A stretch of DNA of 64,000 nt from Bog-532 sp963833835 (lineage in GTDB: Bacteria > Actinomycetota > Actinomycetes > Streptosporangiales > Streptosporangiaceae): assembly GCA_963833835.1 (NCBI GenBank), contig CAWHZI010000012.1, forward strand, positions 62,001 to 126,000, in the 5' to 3' direction. Position 1 is the stretch's first letter. Each line of letters starts with the position of its first letter. A model generated the notes under the pieces. That model did no database searches. It was not told the DNA's origin and saw only the letters and a program-made list of their open reading frames with translations. A program made the translations under genes and the position numbers. This document shows, piece after piece, positions 24,472-34,655 of this stretch.

Positions 24472-25101
24472 ACTCTGTCGTCGGGATCGGGACGCGCGGA
24501 GGTTGGTGATGTTCCCGCACATCGCGGTGTCGTGCCAGACCCGCGAGCGGTTCGGGGAGGTGTCGTAGAAACACAGGCCACAGGGCGGGTAGGCGCAGGC
24601 CTTGAGCCGTGACCAGGTGCCGGACGCCTGGGCCACCAGGGCTTCGGCCGACGTCAGCGCCCGGACGGCCCGCCAGCCCGATTCCAGCGGCTCGTAGCCG
24701 ACGCGACCGTCGGCGCCGACGGTGAGCAGGACCTTGGCCGTGACGTCCCGGCTGGCCCCGAGGTCAGGCGCGATGTCAGCCGGAAGGACCGCCTGGCCGC
24801 CGCCGGGTGTGGCCCGCAGCCGCGCGCGTAGCAGCTCCCGGTGGTCGCGAAGAGGAAGCAGGTCCGGCTCGTCCAGGTCGATGACCGGGGCCGGGTTCCC
24901 GGTGGCCGCCGACCACGCGGCCAGGGCCTGACCCAGCCACGGGTGCGCCGACTCCAGGCCGGCCAGCAGGTCGGGGCGCGGGTGCCGGCCCGGCGCCGCC
25001 AGCGCGGTGTTGACCAGGCTCTGGGTCAGGCGCAGGCCGCCGGGCGCCGCGGGCAGGCCGAACCTCCCGTCAGCTGACGCGGCTGGTGCGCTGGCGGTCA
25101 C
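24469..25101 (-). CDS. CGNR zinc-finger transcriptional regulator
   Basis: The 210-residue protein belongs to the ABATE/CGNR family. The N-terminal domain (about 20-150) carries RPDLLAGLESAHPWLGQALAAW. The C-terminal zinc finger has Cys in LKACAYPPCGLCFYD, then SRVWHDTAMCGN, the motif that names the family, with a basic tail (RASRSRRQS). The start is GTG 25101, preceded at 8 bases by GAAGGAG; upstream in-frame ATGs lie inside the AT-rich operator. The shared operator before this gene and before the MBL gene suggests autoregulation and control of the hydrolase. Confidence 0.88.
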   Translation of the reverse strand: MTASAPAASADGRFGLPAAPGGLRLTQSLVNTALAAPGRHPRPDLLAGLESAHPWLGQALAAWSAATGNPAPVIDLDEPDLLPLRDHRELLRARLRATPGGGQAVLPADIAPDLGASRDVTAKVLLTVGADGRVGYEPLESGWRAVRALTSAEALVAQASGTWSRLKACAYPPCGLCFYDTSPNRSRVWHDTAMCGNITNLRASRSRRQS

Positions 25102-25127
25102 GAGCTCTCCTTCGCAGAACACGGTTG

Positions 25128-25160
25128 TTGACATAACTATATTCATTTTAATCATGTCAA
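25128..25160. promoter_or_regulatory. Inverted-repeat operator upstream of the CGNR regulator gene
   Basis: TTGACATAA and TCATGTCAA are 15 bases apart, with one mismatch in the dyad. The site lies 27 bases before the GTG start in a strongly AT-rich segment. Half-site sequence and spacing match the site at 24441-24471. Confidence 0.7.
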
Positions 25161-25227
25161 ACTGCGGAGAGCTTTACCTCCTGCGGCGCGCCGGCACCGT
25201 GGCCTGGCGGCGGCGCGTGCCGCGGCC

Positions 25228-26509
25228 CTACAGGTCACCCAGCGCGTTGACGGGTTGCTCGATGTAGTCGGCCAGCGTGCGCAGGAAGCCGCCGGCCGTG
25301 CCGCCGTCGCAGACGCGATGGTCGAACGACAGCGTGAGCTCGCTGATCTTGCGTACGGCCAGTTCGCCGTCAACGGCCCAGGGCCGGTCGATGATGCGGC
25401 CCAGGCCGATGATCGCGACCTCGGGGTAGTTGATGATGGCGGCCGAGCCGTCGACGCCGAAGACGCCGTAGTTGTTGATCGTGATGGTGCCGCCGGTGAG
25501 CTCGGCCGGGCGGAGCTCACCCGCCCGCGCGGCCGCGGTCCGGCTGGTCAGGGCGGCGGACAGGTCCCGGGTCGACAGCCGGTGGGCGTCGCGGACGACC
25601 GGGACGACCAGGCCCCGGTCGGTCTGGGCCGCGAACCCCAGGTGGACGTGGCCGGGGATGACGATCTCGTCGCCGTCGATGTGGGCGTTGAGCTCGGGGT
25701 AGCGGCGCAACGCCAGCACGGTGAACCGCCCGAGCAGCGCGACCAGGCTGACCGGCCGGTCGGGGGCGCGGGTGTTGAGCACGGCCCGCGTGGCCAGCAA
25801 CTCGGTGGCGTCGACGTCGACCCAGACGGTGGCCTCGGGGATCTCGCGGCGGGACCGGGTGAGCTTCTCGGCCACGGCCCGGCGCACGCCGCGCAGCGGA
25901 ACGCGGATCTCGCCGGCCTCGCCGGTCTCGGTGGTCGCCGCAGCGATGCTGTCCGCAGTGGCCGGAGCAGTATCGGTTTTAATGGGCGTACCGGCCGCAC
26001 TGGCTCGTCCGGCCTGCTCGATGTCGCAGCGGCGGATGATCCCCGACGGTCCCGTGCCGCGGACGGCGGCCAGGTCGAGGCCGGCGTCCCGGGCCAGCTT
26101 GCGGACCAGGGGCGAGATGACACGGGCCGGCCCGGGGCTGCGGTGCGGCTGGCCGCGGTTCGCCCGGCGCCGCCGGGCCCCGGTCGCGGCGGGGGTCCCG
26201 TAGCCGATGAGCACGCTGCCGCTGGCCTCCTCGGCCGGCGCCGGGGCCGGGGCGGCCGAATCGCCCGCGGCGGGCGGCTGGCCGGCCGGATCGACGCTGA
26301 TCAGCGGCCCGCCCACGGCCACCATGCTGCCCGGGGCGGCGTGCAGGGCCGCCACCGTGCCCGCGAACGGCACCGGCACCTCAACGGCGGCCTTGGCCGT
26401 TTCGACTTCGACCACGGGCTGGTCGATCGTCACCTGGTCGCCCACCGCGACGTGCCAGGCAATGACCTCGGCCTCGGTCAGGCCTTCGCCCAGGTCGGGC
26501 AGCAGGAAG

Positions 26510-26523
<14 letters not shown>
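25228..26523 (-). CDS. bkdC: Branched-chain keto-acid dehydrogenase E2 (dihydrolipoamide acyltransferase)
   Basis: The 431-residue protein is the core acyltransferase. The lipoyl domain (about 1-80) has the lipoylated Lys in VETAKAAVEVP. After a Pro/Ala linker, a peripheral-subunit-binding domain (about 140-180) reads SPLVRKLARDAGLDL, then GTGPSGIIRRCDIE. The C-terminal catalytic domain ends with LSFDHRVCDGGTAGGFL, the HxxxDG motif. There is one lipoyl domain, as in BCKDH rather than multi-lipoyl PDH E2. It starts at GTG 26523, overlapping the E1beta stop by 14 bases. Last gene of the operon. The substrate could also be another 2-oxo acid. Confidence 0.92.
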
Positions 26524-27552
<1,029 letters not shown>

Positions 27553-27556
<4 letters not shown>

Positions 27557-28708
27557 GGCATCTCCTCCGCCGCTTCTCGCAATTCCCCGAACAGGCTGTC
27601 CCGCTGCTCGATCAGCGCGGCGGTCGGTTCGGCGTAGACGTGGGCGAACAGGTCGGCCGGGTCGACCGGGGCGTCGGCATTCATCCGCTCGCGCAGCGCG
27701 GCCGCGAACGCCTCGGCCTCGGCCTGCAGCCGCCCGGCGCCCGCGTCGTCCAGCTCGCCGGTGGCGCGGAGATAGGCCTCCAGACGGGTGAGAGGGTCGC
27801 GGCCCAGCCAGGCCGTGACCTCGTCCCGGTCGCGGTAGCGGGTGGCGTCATCGGCGTTGGTGTGCGCTTCCATGCGGTAGGTCAGGGCCTCGATCAGCGT
27901 CGGCCCGTCGCCCCGGGCGGCCCGGTCGATGGCCGCGCGCACGGTCGTGTACACGGCGGCGGCGTCGTTGCCGTCGATCAGCTCGCCGGGGATGCCGTAG
28001 CCGATGCCCTTGTGGGCCAGCGTCGGCGCCGCGGTCTGCTTAGCCAGCGGCACACTGATCGCGTACCCGTTGTTCTGCAGCAGGAAGACCACCGGCGCCT
28101 TCCAGACCGCGGCGAAGTTCAGCGCCTCGTGGGTGTCGCCCTCGCTGGTCGCGCCGTCGCCCAGCAGCACCAGGGCCACGGTGTCCTCGCCCTTCAGCCG
28201 GGCGGCGTGGGCCAGCCCGACCGCGTGCAGCGTGTTGGTGGCCAGCGGGGTGCACTGCGGCGCGACCCGGTGCTGGCCCGGGTCGTACCCGCAGTGCCAC
28301 TGCCCGCGCAGCAGGCTGAGCACCTCGACCGGATCGACCCCCCGGGTGACGATCGCGACCGAGTCCCGGTACGTCGGGAACAGCCAGTCCTGTTCACGCA
28401 GCGCCAGCGCGGCGCCGACCTGGCAGGCGTCCTGCCCGTGCGAGGACGGGTAGACGGCCAGTCGGCCCTGCTTGGTCAGCGCCGTGGCCTGGGCGTCGAA
28501 CCGGCGCCCGATCACCATCCGCCGGTACAGCTCGGCCAGGGTCGAGCCCGGCGGCAGCGGCCCGACGTCACCGGCCGGGTCGCGGGCGATGTACGCGGTC
28601 GGGCGGCCCGCCGGGTCGATCAGCTGCCACGGGTCCCCGCTCGGAAGGAGGTCAGTGCCAGGCCGGCCCGGCTGACGACGGTGCGGGATGGTCGGCGATA
28701 GCGGTCAC
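27553..28708 (-). CDS. bkdA: Branched-chain keto-acid dehydrogenase E1 alpha subunit, apparent +1 frameshift near the N-terminus
   Basis: The TPP-binding subunit has the motif GDGATSEGDTHEALNFAA followed by VFLLQNNGYAIS, and the SSHGQDACQVG and FPTYRD segments. An ATG at 28518 gives only 321 residues and cuts off conserved sequence: family-typical codons for TDLLPSGDPWQLIDPAGRP lie upstream in the same frame with no start codon. A GTG at 28708 with GGGAG upstream opens the other frame (VTAIADHPAPSSAG). Removing one C from the run at 28667-28669 joins them into 384 residues, a normal length. An assembly indel is the simplest explanation. First gene of the operon, divergent from the Lrp-type regulator. 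Confidence 0.88.
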
Positions 28709-28835
28709 GGTTCGGCTCCCAGCACGAGGCTTCAGCGAACGATTGACCTCAGTCTCGCCCTCGGATCGACCGAGAGTCCAGGCTCGGGCACAAAGGCGAG
28801 AACAATGGATTCACTCTACGGTTAGGATCGGCAAT

Positions 28836-29336
28836 ATGACTGATCAGTACCCGCCTGGGGGTGGGGCCGGCGGACAAATGGCCGGGCTGGACGAGACCGA
28901 CCGCCGCATCGTGGACGAACTGCGCGGCAACAGCCGGATGTCGATGCGGGCGCTGGCGGCCGCGCTGCACATTTCCCGGGCCAACGTCTACACCCGGGTG
29001 GCGCGGCTCGAGCGCGACGGCGTGATCACCGGCTACACCGCGATCATCGACCCGCAGCGCTACGGGCACGCGCTGTCGGCCTACGTCTACCTCAAGGTGC
29101 AGCAGCAGGCCTGGAAGCGGCTGCGGGAGCGGCTGCTCGAGATCCCCGAGGTCGGCCACGCCGCGCTGGTCTCCGGCGAGCATGACATCGTCCTGCTGGT
29201 GCGCACCCGCGACGCGGCCTCGCTGCGGGACCTGGTGCTGACCCGCCTGCAGGACATGCCGGAAGTGCTGAGTACCCAGACGGAGCTGATCTTCGACGAG
29301 ATGACCCCGGGCTCGCGAGCGCTGGAGCTCAGCTGA
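28836..29336 (+). CDS. Lrp/AsnC family regulator, probable BkdR
   Basis: The 166-residue protein has an N-terminal winged helix (about 18-70: LDETDRRIVDELRGNSRMSM, then AALHISRANVYTRVARLERDG), a linker and the RAM ligand domain (about 75-150, with the pattern VSGEHDIVLLVRTRDA). It starts at ATG 28836. It is divergent from the keto-acid dehydrogenase operon over a 127-base gap. In other bacteria such a regulator activates bkd genes in response to branched-chain amino acids, so that role is inferred. Confidence 0.9.
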   Translation: MTDQYPPGGGAGGQMAGLDETDRRIVDELRGNSRMSMRALAAALHISRANVYTRVARLERDGVITGYTAIIDPQRYGHALSAYVYLKVQQQAWKRLRERLLEIPEVGHAALVSGEHDIVLLVRTRDAASLRDLVLTRLQDMPEVLSTQTELIFDEMTPGSRALELS

Positions 29337-29337
29337 C

Positions 29338-29368
29338 GGCGTGGACCGGCGACCAGCCGGTCCACGCC
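29338..29368. terminator. Bidirectional hairpin between lrp-type gene and tatC
   Basis: A perfect 12-bp stem (GGCGTGGACCGG with CCGGTCCACGCC) and a 7-base loop fill the gap between the two convergent stop codons. There is no T run, as is common for actinobacterial terminators. Confidence 0.75.
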
Positions 29369-29373
29369 GCGGC

Positions 29374-30297
29374 CTAGTGCGGGCTACGGTCGCCGGAGGC
29401 GGCCCTCGGATCGTTCTCGTCCATTTCGAGTGGTGCGGCCTCGTCGTCGGCCAGGCCGGCGTAGGGGTCGGGGATGCGGGCCCGGCGGCGGTCGTTGAAG
29501 TAGATGACGACCTCGGCCACCTCGACCAGGACCACGCACGGCACGGCCAGCAGCAGCATGCTGATCGGGTCCGGGCTCGGGTTCGCGATCCCGGCGAACA
29601 AGAACGCGCCGAACAGCATCAGCCGCCGCCAGCGGCGGAACCGCGCGTGGGTCAGGATGTGGGCCATATTGAGCAGCACCAGCGCCAGCGGCAGCTCGAA
29701 CGCCAGCCCGAACCCCAAGATCATGCCCTGGAAGTAGCTCAGGTAGGTATCGACACTGGGCAGGTTCACCACACCGTCCGGCGTCAGCCCCAGCAGATAC
29801 CGAAGACCCCGGGACATCACCTCATACGCCAGCGCCGCACCCACCGCGAACAGCGGCGCCGCGATGCCCGCGAACAGGTACGCCCAGCGCTTCTCCCGCC
29901 GGTACAGGCCCGGCGCGATGAACGCCCAGAACTGGTACAGCCACACCGGCGACGACACGATCAGCCCCACGAAGAACGCGATCTTGACCCGCAGCATGAA
30001 CGGGTCGAACACCCCCGACACGACCAGCTGGTCACCGGTCCGGCGGCACCCGGTCTTGCCGTTGATCACCGCCGAGCAGAACGGGTGACTGATAAAACTC
30101 CAGATCTGATCGAAGAACACAAACCCCAGCACCATGACCAGCACCAGCGCCAGCGCCGCCTTCAGCAACCGATTCCGCAACTCACGCAGATGGCCGATGA
30201 GCGGCATGCGGCCGTCGGGCCCGGTTTTGCGTGATGCGTCGAGCACGCGGGAGCCGGCCACGCGGGCCCCCAGCACGGCTTCGGGCAGCTTCGCCAT
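29374..30297 (-). CDS. tatC: Twin-arginine translocase subunit TatC
   Basis: This is a 307-residue polytopic protein with six membrane helices. Family marks: MPLIGHLRELRNRLLKAALA before helix 1, the FDPFMLRVK segment before helix 2, SSPVWLYQFWAFIAPGLY, then YEVMSRG, and FELPLALVLL. It is the receptor for twin-arginine signal peptides. It has a long acidic C-terminal tail and a 25-residue N-terminal extension. tatA lies 28 bases upstream on the same strand. Confidence 0.95.
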   Translation of the reverse strand: MAKLPEAVLGARVAGSRVLDASRKTGPDGRMPLIGHLRELRNRLLKAALALVLVMVLGFVFFDQIWSFISHPFCSAVINGKTGCRRTGDQLVVSGVFDPFMLRVKIAFFVGLIVSSPVWLYQFWAFIAPGLYRREKRWAYLFAGIAAPLFAVGAALAYEVMSRGLRYLLGLTPDGVVNLPSVDTYLSYFQGMILGFGLAFELPLALVLLNMAHILTHARFRRWRRLMLFGAFLFAGIANPSPDPISMLLLAVPCVVLVEVAEVVIYFNDRRRARIPDPYAGLADDEAAPLEMDENDPRAASGDRSPH

Positions 30298-30325
30298 TTC
30301 GGTTATCCCCGGAGTCTTTTCGGCC

Positions 30326-30604
30326 TTATCCCGCCTGCTGGGTCTGCTGGGTCTGCTGGGCCTGGAGCTGCTGGGCGGCCAGCTGCTGCTGCGCCGTGAT
30401 CGGCTGCGGCCCGGCGATCCCCGGTCCCGCCATGGCCGGCTCGGTCTCTTCCTCGTGCAGGTCCTTGACCTCGGCCTTGAGGATGCGCATCGACTTGCCC
30501 AGCGAACGGGCCGCGCCCGGGAGCTTGGCCGATCCGAAGAGCACGAGGATCACCACCGCCACGATCAGGATCTTCCACGGGCTGTCAAACAGGTCGCCAA
30601 TCAT
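30326..30604 (-). CDS. tatA: Twin-arginine translocase subunit TatA
   Basis: The 92-residue protein has the TatA pattern: one N-terminal membrane helix (DSPWKILIVAVVILVLFGS), the FGSAKLP hinge, then an amphipathic helix (GAARSLGKSMRILKAEV) and a polar tail. The tail is unusually Gln-rich (AQQLQAQQTQQTQQ), which is a repeat-expansion feature. It forms the translocation pore with TatC, the next gene on the same strand. Confidence 0.93.
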   Translation of the reverse strand: MIGDLFDSPWKILIVAVVILVLFGSAKLPGAARSLGKSMRILKAEVKDLHEEETEPAMAGPGIAGPQPITAQQQLAAQQLQAQQTQQTQQAG

Positions 30605-30787
30605 GTCTGTCCTAACGGCGAGATGGTCTCGCGGTCGAAGTTATTGCACCGCCAGTCGTTCGGTGCCACGGGACGCGCGGATTGCCGCGTGGGCCGGAAA
30701 AAAATAATTACGGTCTGTCCCCGTCCGTCCGCCGATGGGCTCCGAATTACGCGGTCTGGATAACTAACCCCCGAGGAGGGGACAGCC

Positions 30788-31723
30788 GTGTTCGGAAAGA
30801 GTTACGTCGGCAAGCTGATCGACCGCAGTGCGGAGAATCCTGACGACCGTCGCCGGTTCCTGCGGACCGCGAGCGCGACCGGGCTGGGGCTGGTCGGGGC
30901 GGGCCTGCTGACCAGTATGGAGGCCACGGGCGCGTCCGCGTCGACGAAGTCGGATTCGGCCGCGATCTCCGACAGCGCGATCCTGAACTTCGCGCTGAAC
31001 CTGGAGTACCTGGAGGCTCAGTTCTACTCCCACGCCGTCTACGGTTACGGGCTGCCTTCCAGCCTGACCGGTGGCAAGGGCCAGCGTGGCCCGGTCGAGG
31101 GCGGTCACGAGGTTCCGTTCAAGAGCAGCTCGATCCGCCAGTTCGCCACCGAGATCGCCAAGGACGAGTACGAGCACGTGGCGTTCCTGCGCTCCGCGCT
31201 CGGCAGCGCCGCGGTGGCCCAGCCCGAGATCAACATCAACACCGCGTTCACGGCCGCCGCGACCGCGGCCGGCCTGATCAAGAAGGGACAGACGTTCAAC
31301 GTCTACGCCAACGAGAACAACTTCCTGCTCGGCGCGTTCATCTTCGAGGACGTCGGCGTGACCGCCTACAAGGGCGCGGCCCCGTTGATCAGCAACAAGA
31401 CTTACCTCGGGGCGGCGGCCGGCATCCTGGCCGTCGAGGCCTACCACGCGGCCAACATCCGCACGGTGCTGTACGGCAAGGGTCTGGCCGCCGACGCCAA
31501 CGCCATCTCCGCCGCGCGTGACAGCCTCGATGGGCCCAGCCACGACGACCAGGGGGTTACCGTGGGCGGCAAGGCCAACATCGTGCCCGCCGACGCCAAC
31601 GGTCTCGCCTTCAGCCGCACCCCGGGCCAGGTGCTGAACGTCGTCTACCTGACCCCCAAGGTGGCCAACTCGGGTGGCTTCTACCCGCACGGTGTCAACG
31701 GCCAGCTGCACACCAGCAGCTGA
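30788..31723 (+). CDS. Ferritin-like domain protein with twin-arginine signal
   Basis: The 311-residue protein has the export signal DDRRRFLRTASATGLGLVG (twin Arg at about residues 23-25), then a ferritin-like four-helix bundle. The metal-ligand candidates are visible in NLEYLEAQFYSHAV, AKDEYEHVAFLR, FIFEDVGVTAYKG and GILAVEAYHAANIR, as in the Ferritin_2 (dessication-related/PF13668) family. It is thus exported by Tat and likely binds a di-iron or di-manganese centre at the cell surface. GTG start with GAGGAGGGG upstream. It stands between tatA (divergent) and tatB (downstream, same strand). Confidence 0.9.
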   Translation: MFGKSYVGKLIDRSAENPDDRRRFLRTASATGLGLVGAGLLTSMEATGASASTKSDSAAISDSAILNFALNLEYLEAQFYSHAVYGYGLPSSLTGGKGQRGPVEGGHEVPFKSSSIRQFATEIAKDEYEHVAFLRSALGSAAVAQPEININTAFTAAATAAGLIKKGQTFNVYANENNFLLGAFIFEDVGVTAYKGAAPLISNKTYLGAAAGILAVEAYHAANIRTVLYGKGLAADANAISAARDSLDGPSHDDQGVTVGGKANIVPADANGLAFSRTPGQVLNVVYLTPKVANSGGFYPHGVNGQLHTSS

Positions 31724-31862
31724 CCGCTCTTACCATCGCGTAGCTGGTCCGGGCCGGACGTAAATGGCGGCCGGCCCGGCCGGCCACGCCGATCGTGACA
31801 CACTGTTATGGCATCGCGCCGCTGAGTGGCGGGCGACCGACGGCTTTCGATGGAGATCTCCG

Positions 31863-32201
31863 GTGTTCGATCTTTCCCTGCCCAAGCTGCTGATCCTGGC
31901 CGTGATCGCGCTGGTCGTGTTCGGCCCCAACGAGCTGCCGAAGATGGCGGCCAAGGCCGGTGGTGCCCTGCGCGAGCTGCGGAAGATCGCCGAAGGAGCC
32001 AAGTCCGACCTGCGCGAGGGCCTCGGCCCGGAGTTCTCCGACTTCGACCTCGATGACCTGAACCCGCGCCGGTTCGTCCAGAAGCACCTGCTCAGCGACC
32101 AGACCCCGGCCGACGGGACTGGCCACGACATCAGCGACCGGCCCCACGCCGCCGCCCTCGCCGTCGGTGAGGAACCCCCTTACGACGCCGAAGCGACCTA
32201 G
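31863..32201 (+). CDS. tatB: Twin-arginine translocase subunit TatB
   Basis: The 112-residue protein has the TatB hallmarks: an N-terminal helix starting directly (VFDLSLPKLLILAVIALVVF), the FGPNELP hinge, then an amphipathic helix (KMAAKAGGALRELRKIAEGA) and a long acidic tail (GLGPEFSDFDLDDLNPRRF). This is the conserved tail pattern of actinobacterial TatB. Start: GTG 31863 with GGAG 8 bases upstream; the open frame 33 codons upstream is noncoding. It is separate from tatAC and follows the ferritin-like Tat substrate gene. Confidence 0.92.
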   Translation: MFDLSLPKLLILAVIALVVFGPNELPKMAAKAGGALRELRKIAEGAKSDLREGLGPEFSDFDLDDLNPRRFVQKHLLSDQTPADGTGHDISDRPHAAALAVGEEPPYDAEAT

Positions 32202-32484
32202 CGGCCAGTTGGCGTAAAGGCTCTCCACGGGCGCGGTGTGGCGGGCACGGCCGGCCGTCGGCCAGTACCTCCTGAAATCTGACGGTCTTAACAGCTTCTG
32301 AACCGCCCCTGAACTGGTCCTACAGCACTCCGCTCGCAGGCTGGATTCCATCGGGCCGTACCTCCCACTGGTGCGGCCCGGCCAGCAATTGCGCCAGAGG
32401 AGGGCTGATCCCGGGCATGCCGCAGCCGCAGAACACCCCGGCCTCGTGATGGTTACTACCGGCCGTGGGCACCGACGCCGTCCC

Positions 32485-33675
32485 ATGCGCCCGTCGGCTC
32501 CCGGGCGCAGGCGCCGCCGCTCACTGGGGTTGATGGGGCGGTTCCGGGCGCACCGAAGTGTTCAGGTGGTGACCGCCGGCTTCGCCGTGCTGCTGTGCTG
32601 GGTGGCCTTTTCCGTCGGCCAGGCCCTGACCGCTCCCGGTAACACCGGGACGTCGGCCCGGCTGGCGGAGTGGGCCCGGGACCACTATCTCGGGCCGGTC
32701 GTGACCTTCGGCGAGTGGATCTCGTACAACCCGCCGAAGGCCGGGGGTAAGCCCCAGTTCTCGCTGACCGTCCCATCCAGCCCGGTCAGCCCGGGCGGTG
32801 CGGGAGCAAAGCCCCGGGCCGGGACGTCCGCCAATCCGGTCACCGCGGACGTCCCGGCCCGGCTCACTTCGCCGGCCGGTGCCCCGCTGCCCGGCGAGGG
32901 GCAGTGGCGGGTGCTGGCCAGCGTGCACGGCGTTCCCGCCATCTACGGCACCTACCTGCGGCCGGACAGTGTGCACACCTCGTACGTGGCAGGCATCGCG
33001 TCCATGGACCCGCGGCTGCTGCAGTTCCAGCTGCGCCCCGGCCACGAGGATCCCGGTCCCGCGAACTGGGGCTACGCCCCGTACCTGCCGGCTGGCTCCC
33101 GGCAGGGTCTGCTGGCCACGTTCAACGGCGGCTTCAAGATCAACCAGGCCGGCGGCGGCTTCTACCTGAACGGCATCACCAAGGGGACGCTCACCGGCGG
33201 GGCCGCGTCGATGGTTTACTACCGCGACGGACGGGTCGCGGTCGGCGTCTGGGGCCGCGGCCTGCGCATGACGTCGCAGGTCGTGGGCGTCCGGCAGAAC
33301 CTGCGCCTGATCATCGACCACGGCGTGGTCCCCGCGTCCGTGGACCAGAACGTCCAGGGTCAGTGGGGGGCCACGCTAGGCGGCGGCTACTACGTCTGGC
33401 GCTCCGGTGCCGGCGTGACCCGGGACGGCCGGGTCGTGTTCGCCTATGGCCCTGCGCTGTCGGTGCGGACGCTGGCTGGGCTGCTTCAGCGGGCCGGGGC
33501 GGTCGAGGCCATGCAGCTCGACATCAACCCGACGTGGATGTCGTACATGTACTACAAGCCCATCCCGAGCACCGCTGACCCGACACCGGTGAACCTGCTG
33601 CCGACCCAGCAGGAGCCCGCCGACCGGTACTACTCCATCAACAGCCGCGACTTCACCGCGGTCTTCACCCGGTGA
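32485..33675 (+). CDS. Membrane-anchored phosphodiester glycosidase (NAGPA-like)
   Basis: The protein is about 396 residues. A basic start (MRPSAPGRRRRRS) and one membrane helix (about residues 28-46, VVTAGFAVLLCWVAFSVG) place it in the membrane with its catalytic part outside. The domain from about 150 on is PF09992-like: LLATFNGGFK, GGGFYLNG, LIIDHGVV, ATLGGGYYVWRSGAGV and AMQLDINPTWMSYM. The family cleaves sugar-1-phosphodiester linkages (as in the mammalian 'uncovering enzyme'). The stop overlaps the start of the UbiA-family gene, so it belongs to the decaprenyl-arabinose operon. Start uncertain (ATG 32449 also possible). Confidence 0.82.
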   Translation: MRPSAPGRRRRRSLGLMGRFRAHRSVQVVTAGFAVLLCWVAFSVGQALTAPGNTGTSARLAEWARDHYLGPVVTFGEWISYNPPKAGGKPQFSLTVPSSPVSPGGAGAKPRAGTSANPVTADVPARLTSPAGAPLPGEGQWRVLASVHGVPAIYGTYLRPDSVHTSYVAGIASMDPRLLQFQLRPGHEDPGPANWGYAPYLPAGSRQGLLATFNGGFKINQAGGGFYLNGITKGTLTGGAASMVYYRDGRVAVGVWGRGLRMTSQVVGVRQNLRLIIDHGVVPASVDQNVQGQWGATLGGGYYVWRSGAGVTRDGRVVFAYGPALSVRTLAGLLQRAGAVEAMQLDINPTWMSYMYYKPIPSTADPTPVNLLPTQQEPADRYYSINSRDFTAVFTR

Positions 33676-34640
33676 CCGCGCCGTTCTCCCCGGCCGGTGC
33701 CCGGCCAGGCTCCCAGCGCGCCGCCGCGGCCCCGGCCTGGCTGCCCGCGTGGTTGCATTGGCCGCTGGCTCTGCTGCGGGCCGCCCGCCCGCGTCAGTGG
33801 CCGAAGAACCTGCTGGTGTTCGCCGCGCCGCTGGCCGGTGACTCGCTCGGCCGGGACGACGGCCCGGCCTACGCGCTGGTCGCGGCGGCGGCGTTCTGTG
33901 CCGCGTCGGTAGCCGTTTACCTGGTCAACGATGTGCTCGACGCGGATCGGGACCGCCGGCATCCGGTGAAGCGGTTCCGGCCGATCGCGGCCGGGGACCT
34001 GCGCGCGTCGCACGCGATCGTGCTGGCCGTCGTGTGCGCGGCCGCCGCCGTGGCCGCGGGGCCGGTGTTCCGGGTGCCGCTGCTGGCCCTCATCATCGCC
34101 GGGTACCTGACCCTGTCCCTGCTGTACTGCCTGGTGCTCAAGCACGTGCCGGTGGTGGAACTGCTGTTCGTGGCGTCCGGCTTCATGCTCCGGGTGCTGG
34201 GCGGGGCGGCCGCGACCCATGTCGCCCCGTCGGTGTGGTTCCTGCTGGTGTGCAGCCTCGGTGCGCTGCTGGTCGCCACGGCCAAGCGGTTCACCGAGCT
34301 GACCGTGCTCGGGGATGCGGCGGTCCGGCACCGGCCCGCGATGCGCTGGTACCGGCCTGCCGCGCTCCGGCTGGCCCAGCGGCTGGCGACGGTCGCGATG
34401 ATCGTCACCTACGTGCTGTGGGCCTTCGAGGAGCACGGGACGTGGCTACGTGGCTTTCACCTGGCCAGCGCGGTACCGCTGGCGCTGGCGCTGACGCGCT
34501 TTGACCGGCTCACCGCGCGGCCTACCAGCCGCCCGGTGGAGGACCTGCTCACCCGGGATGCCGCGATGGCCGTGTTCGAGCTGCTCTGGCTGCTGCTGTT
34601 CGCGGCTGGGCTGCTGGAACCCGGCCAGATATTTCTCTAA
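33672..34640 (+). CDS. ubiA: Decaprenyl-phosphate phosphoribosyltransferase (DPPR synthase, UbiA family)
   Basis: The 322-residue polytopic prenyltransferase transfers 5-phosphoribose from PRPP to decaprenyl phosphate, the first committed step to decaprenylphosphoryl arabinose. It has RPRQWPKNLLVFAAPLAG, the Asp-rich YLVNDVLDADRDRRHPVK motif and about eight to nine membrane helices. It ends GLLEPGQIFL. It starts at GTG 33672 within the stop of the glycosidase gene. dprE1 starts 16 bases after its stop. Confidence 0.9.
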   Translation: MTAPFSPAGARPGSQRAAAAPAWLPAWLHWPLALLRAARPRQWPKNLLVFAAPLAGDSLGRDDGPAYALVAAAAFCAASVAVYLVNDVLDADRDRRHPVKRFRPIAAGDLRASHAIVLAVVCAAAAVAAGPVFRVPLLALIIAGYLTLSLLYCLVLKHVPVVELLFVASGFMLRVLGGAAATHVAPSVWFLLVCSLGALLVATAKRFTELTVLGDAAVRHRPAMRWYRPAALRLAQRLATVAMIVTYVLWAFEEHGTWLRGFHLASAVPLALALTRFDRLTARPTSRPVEDLLTRDAAMAVFELLWLLLFAAGLLEPGQIFL

Positions 34641-34655
34641 TTAATGAGGGATCAG

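Noticed and set aside
28645..28680. Strong AAGGAGG followed by GTG on the plus strand inside the E1alpha region
   Set aside because: The frame closes after six codons and lies antisense to a conserved part of E1alpha, so it is chance.
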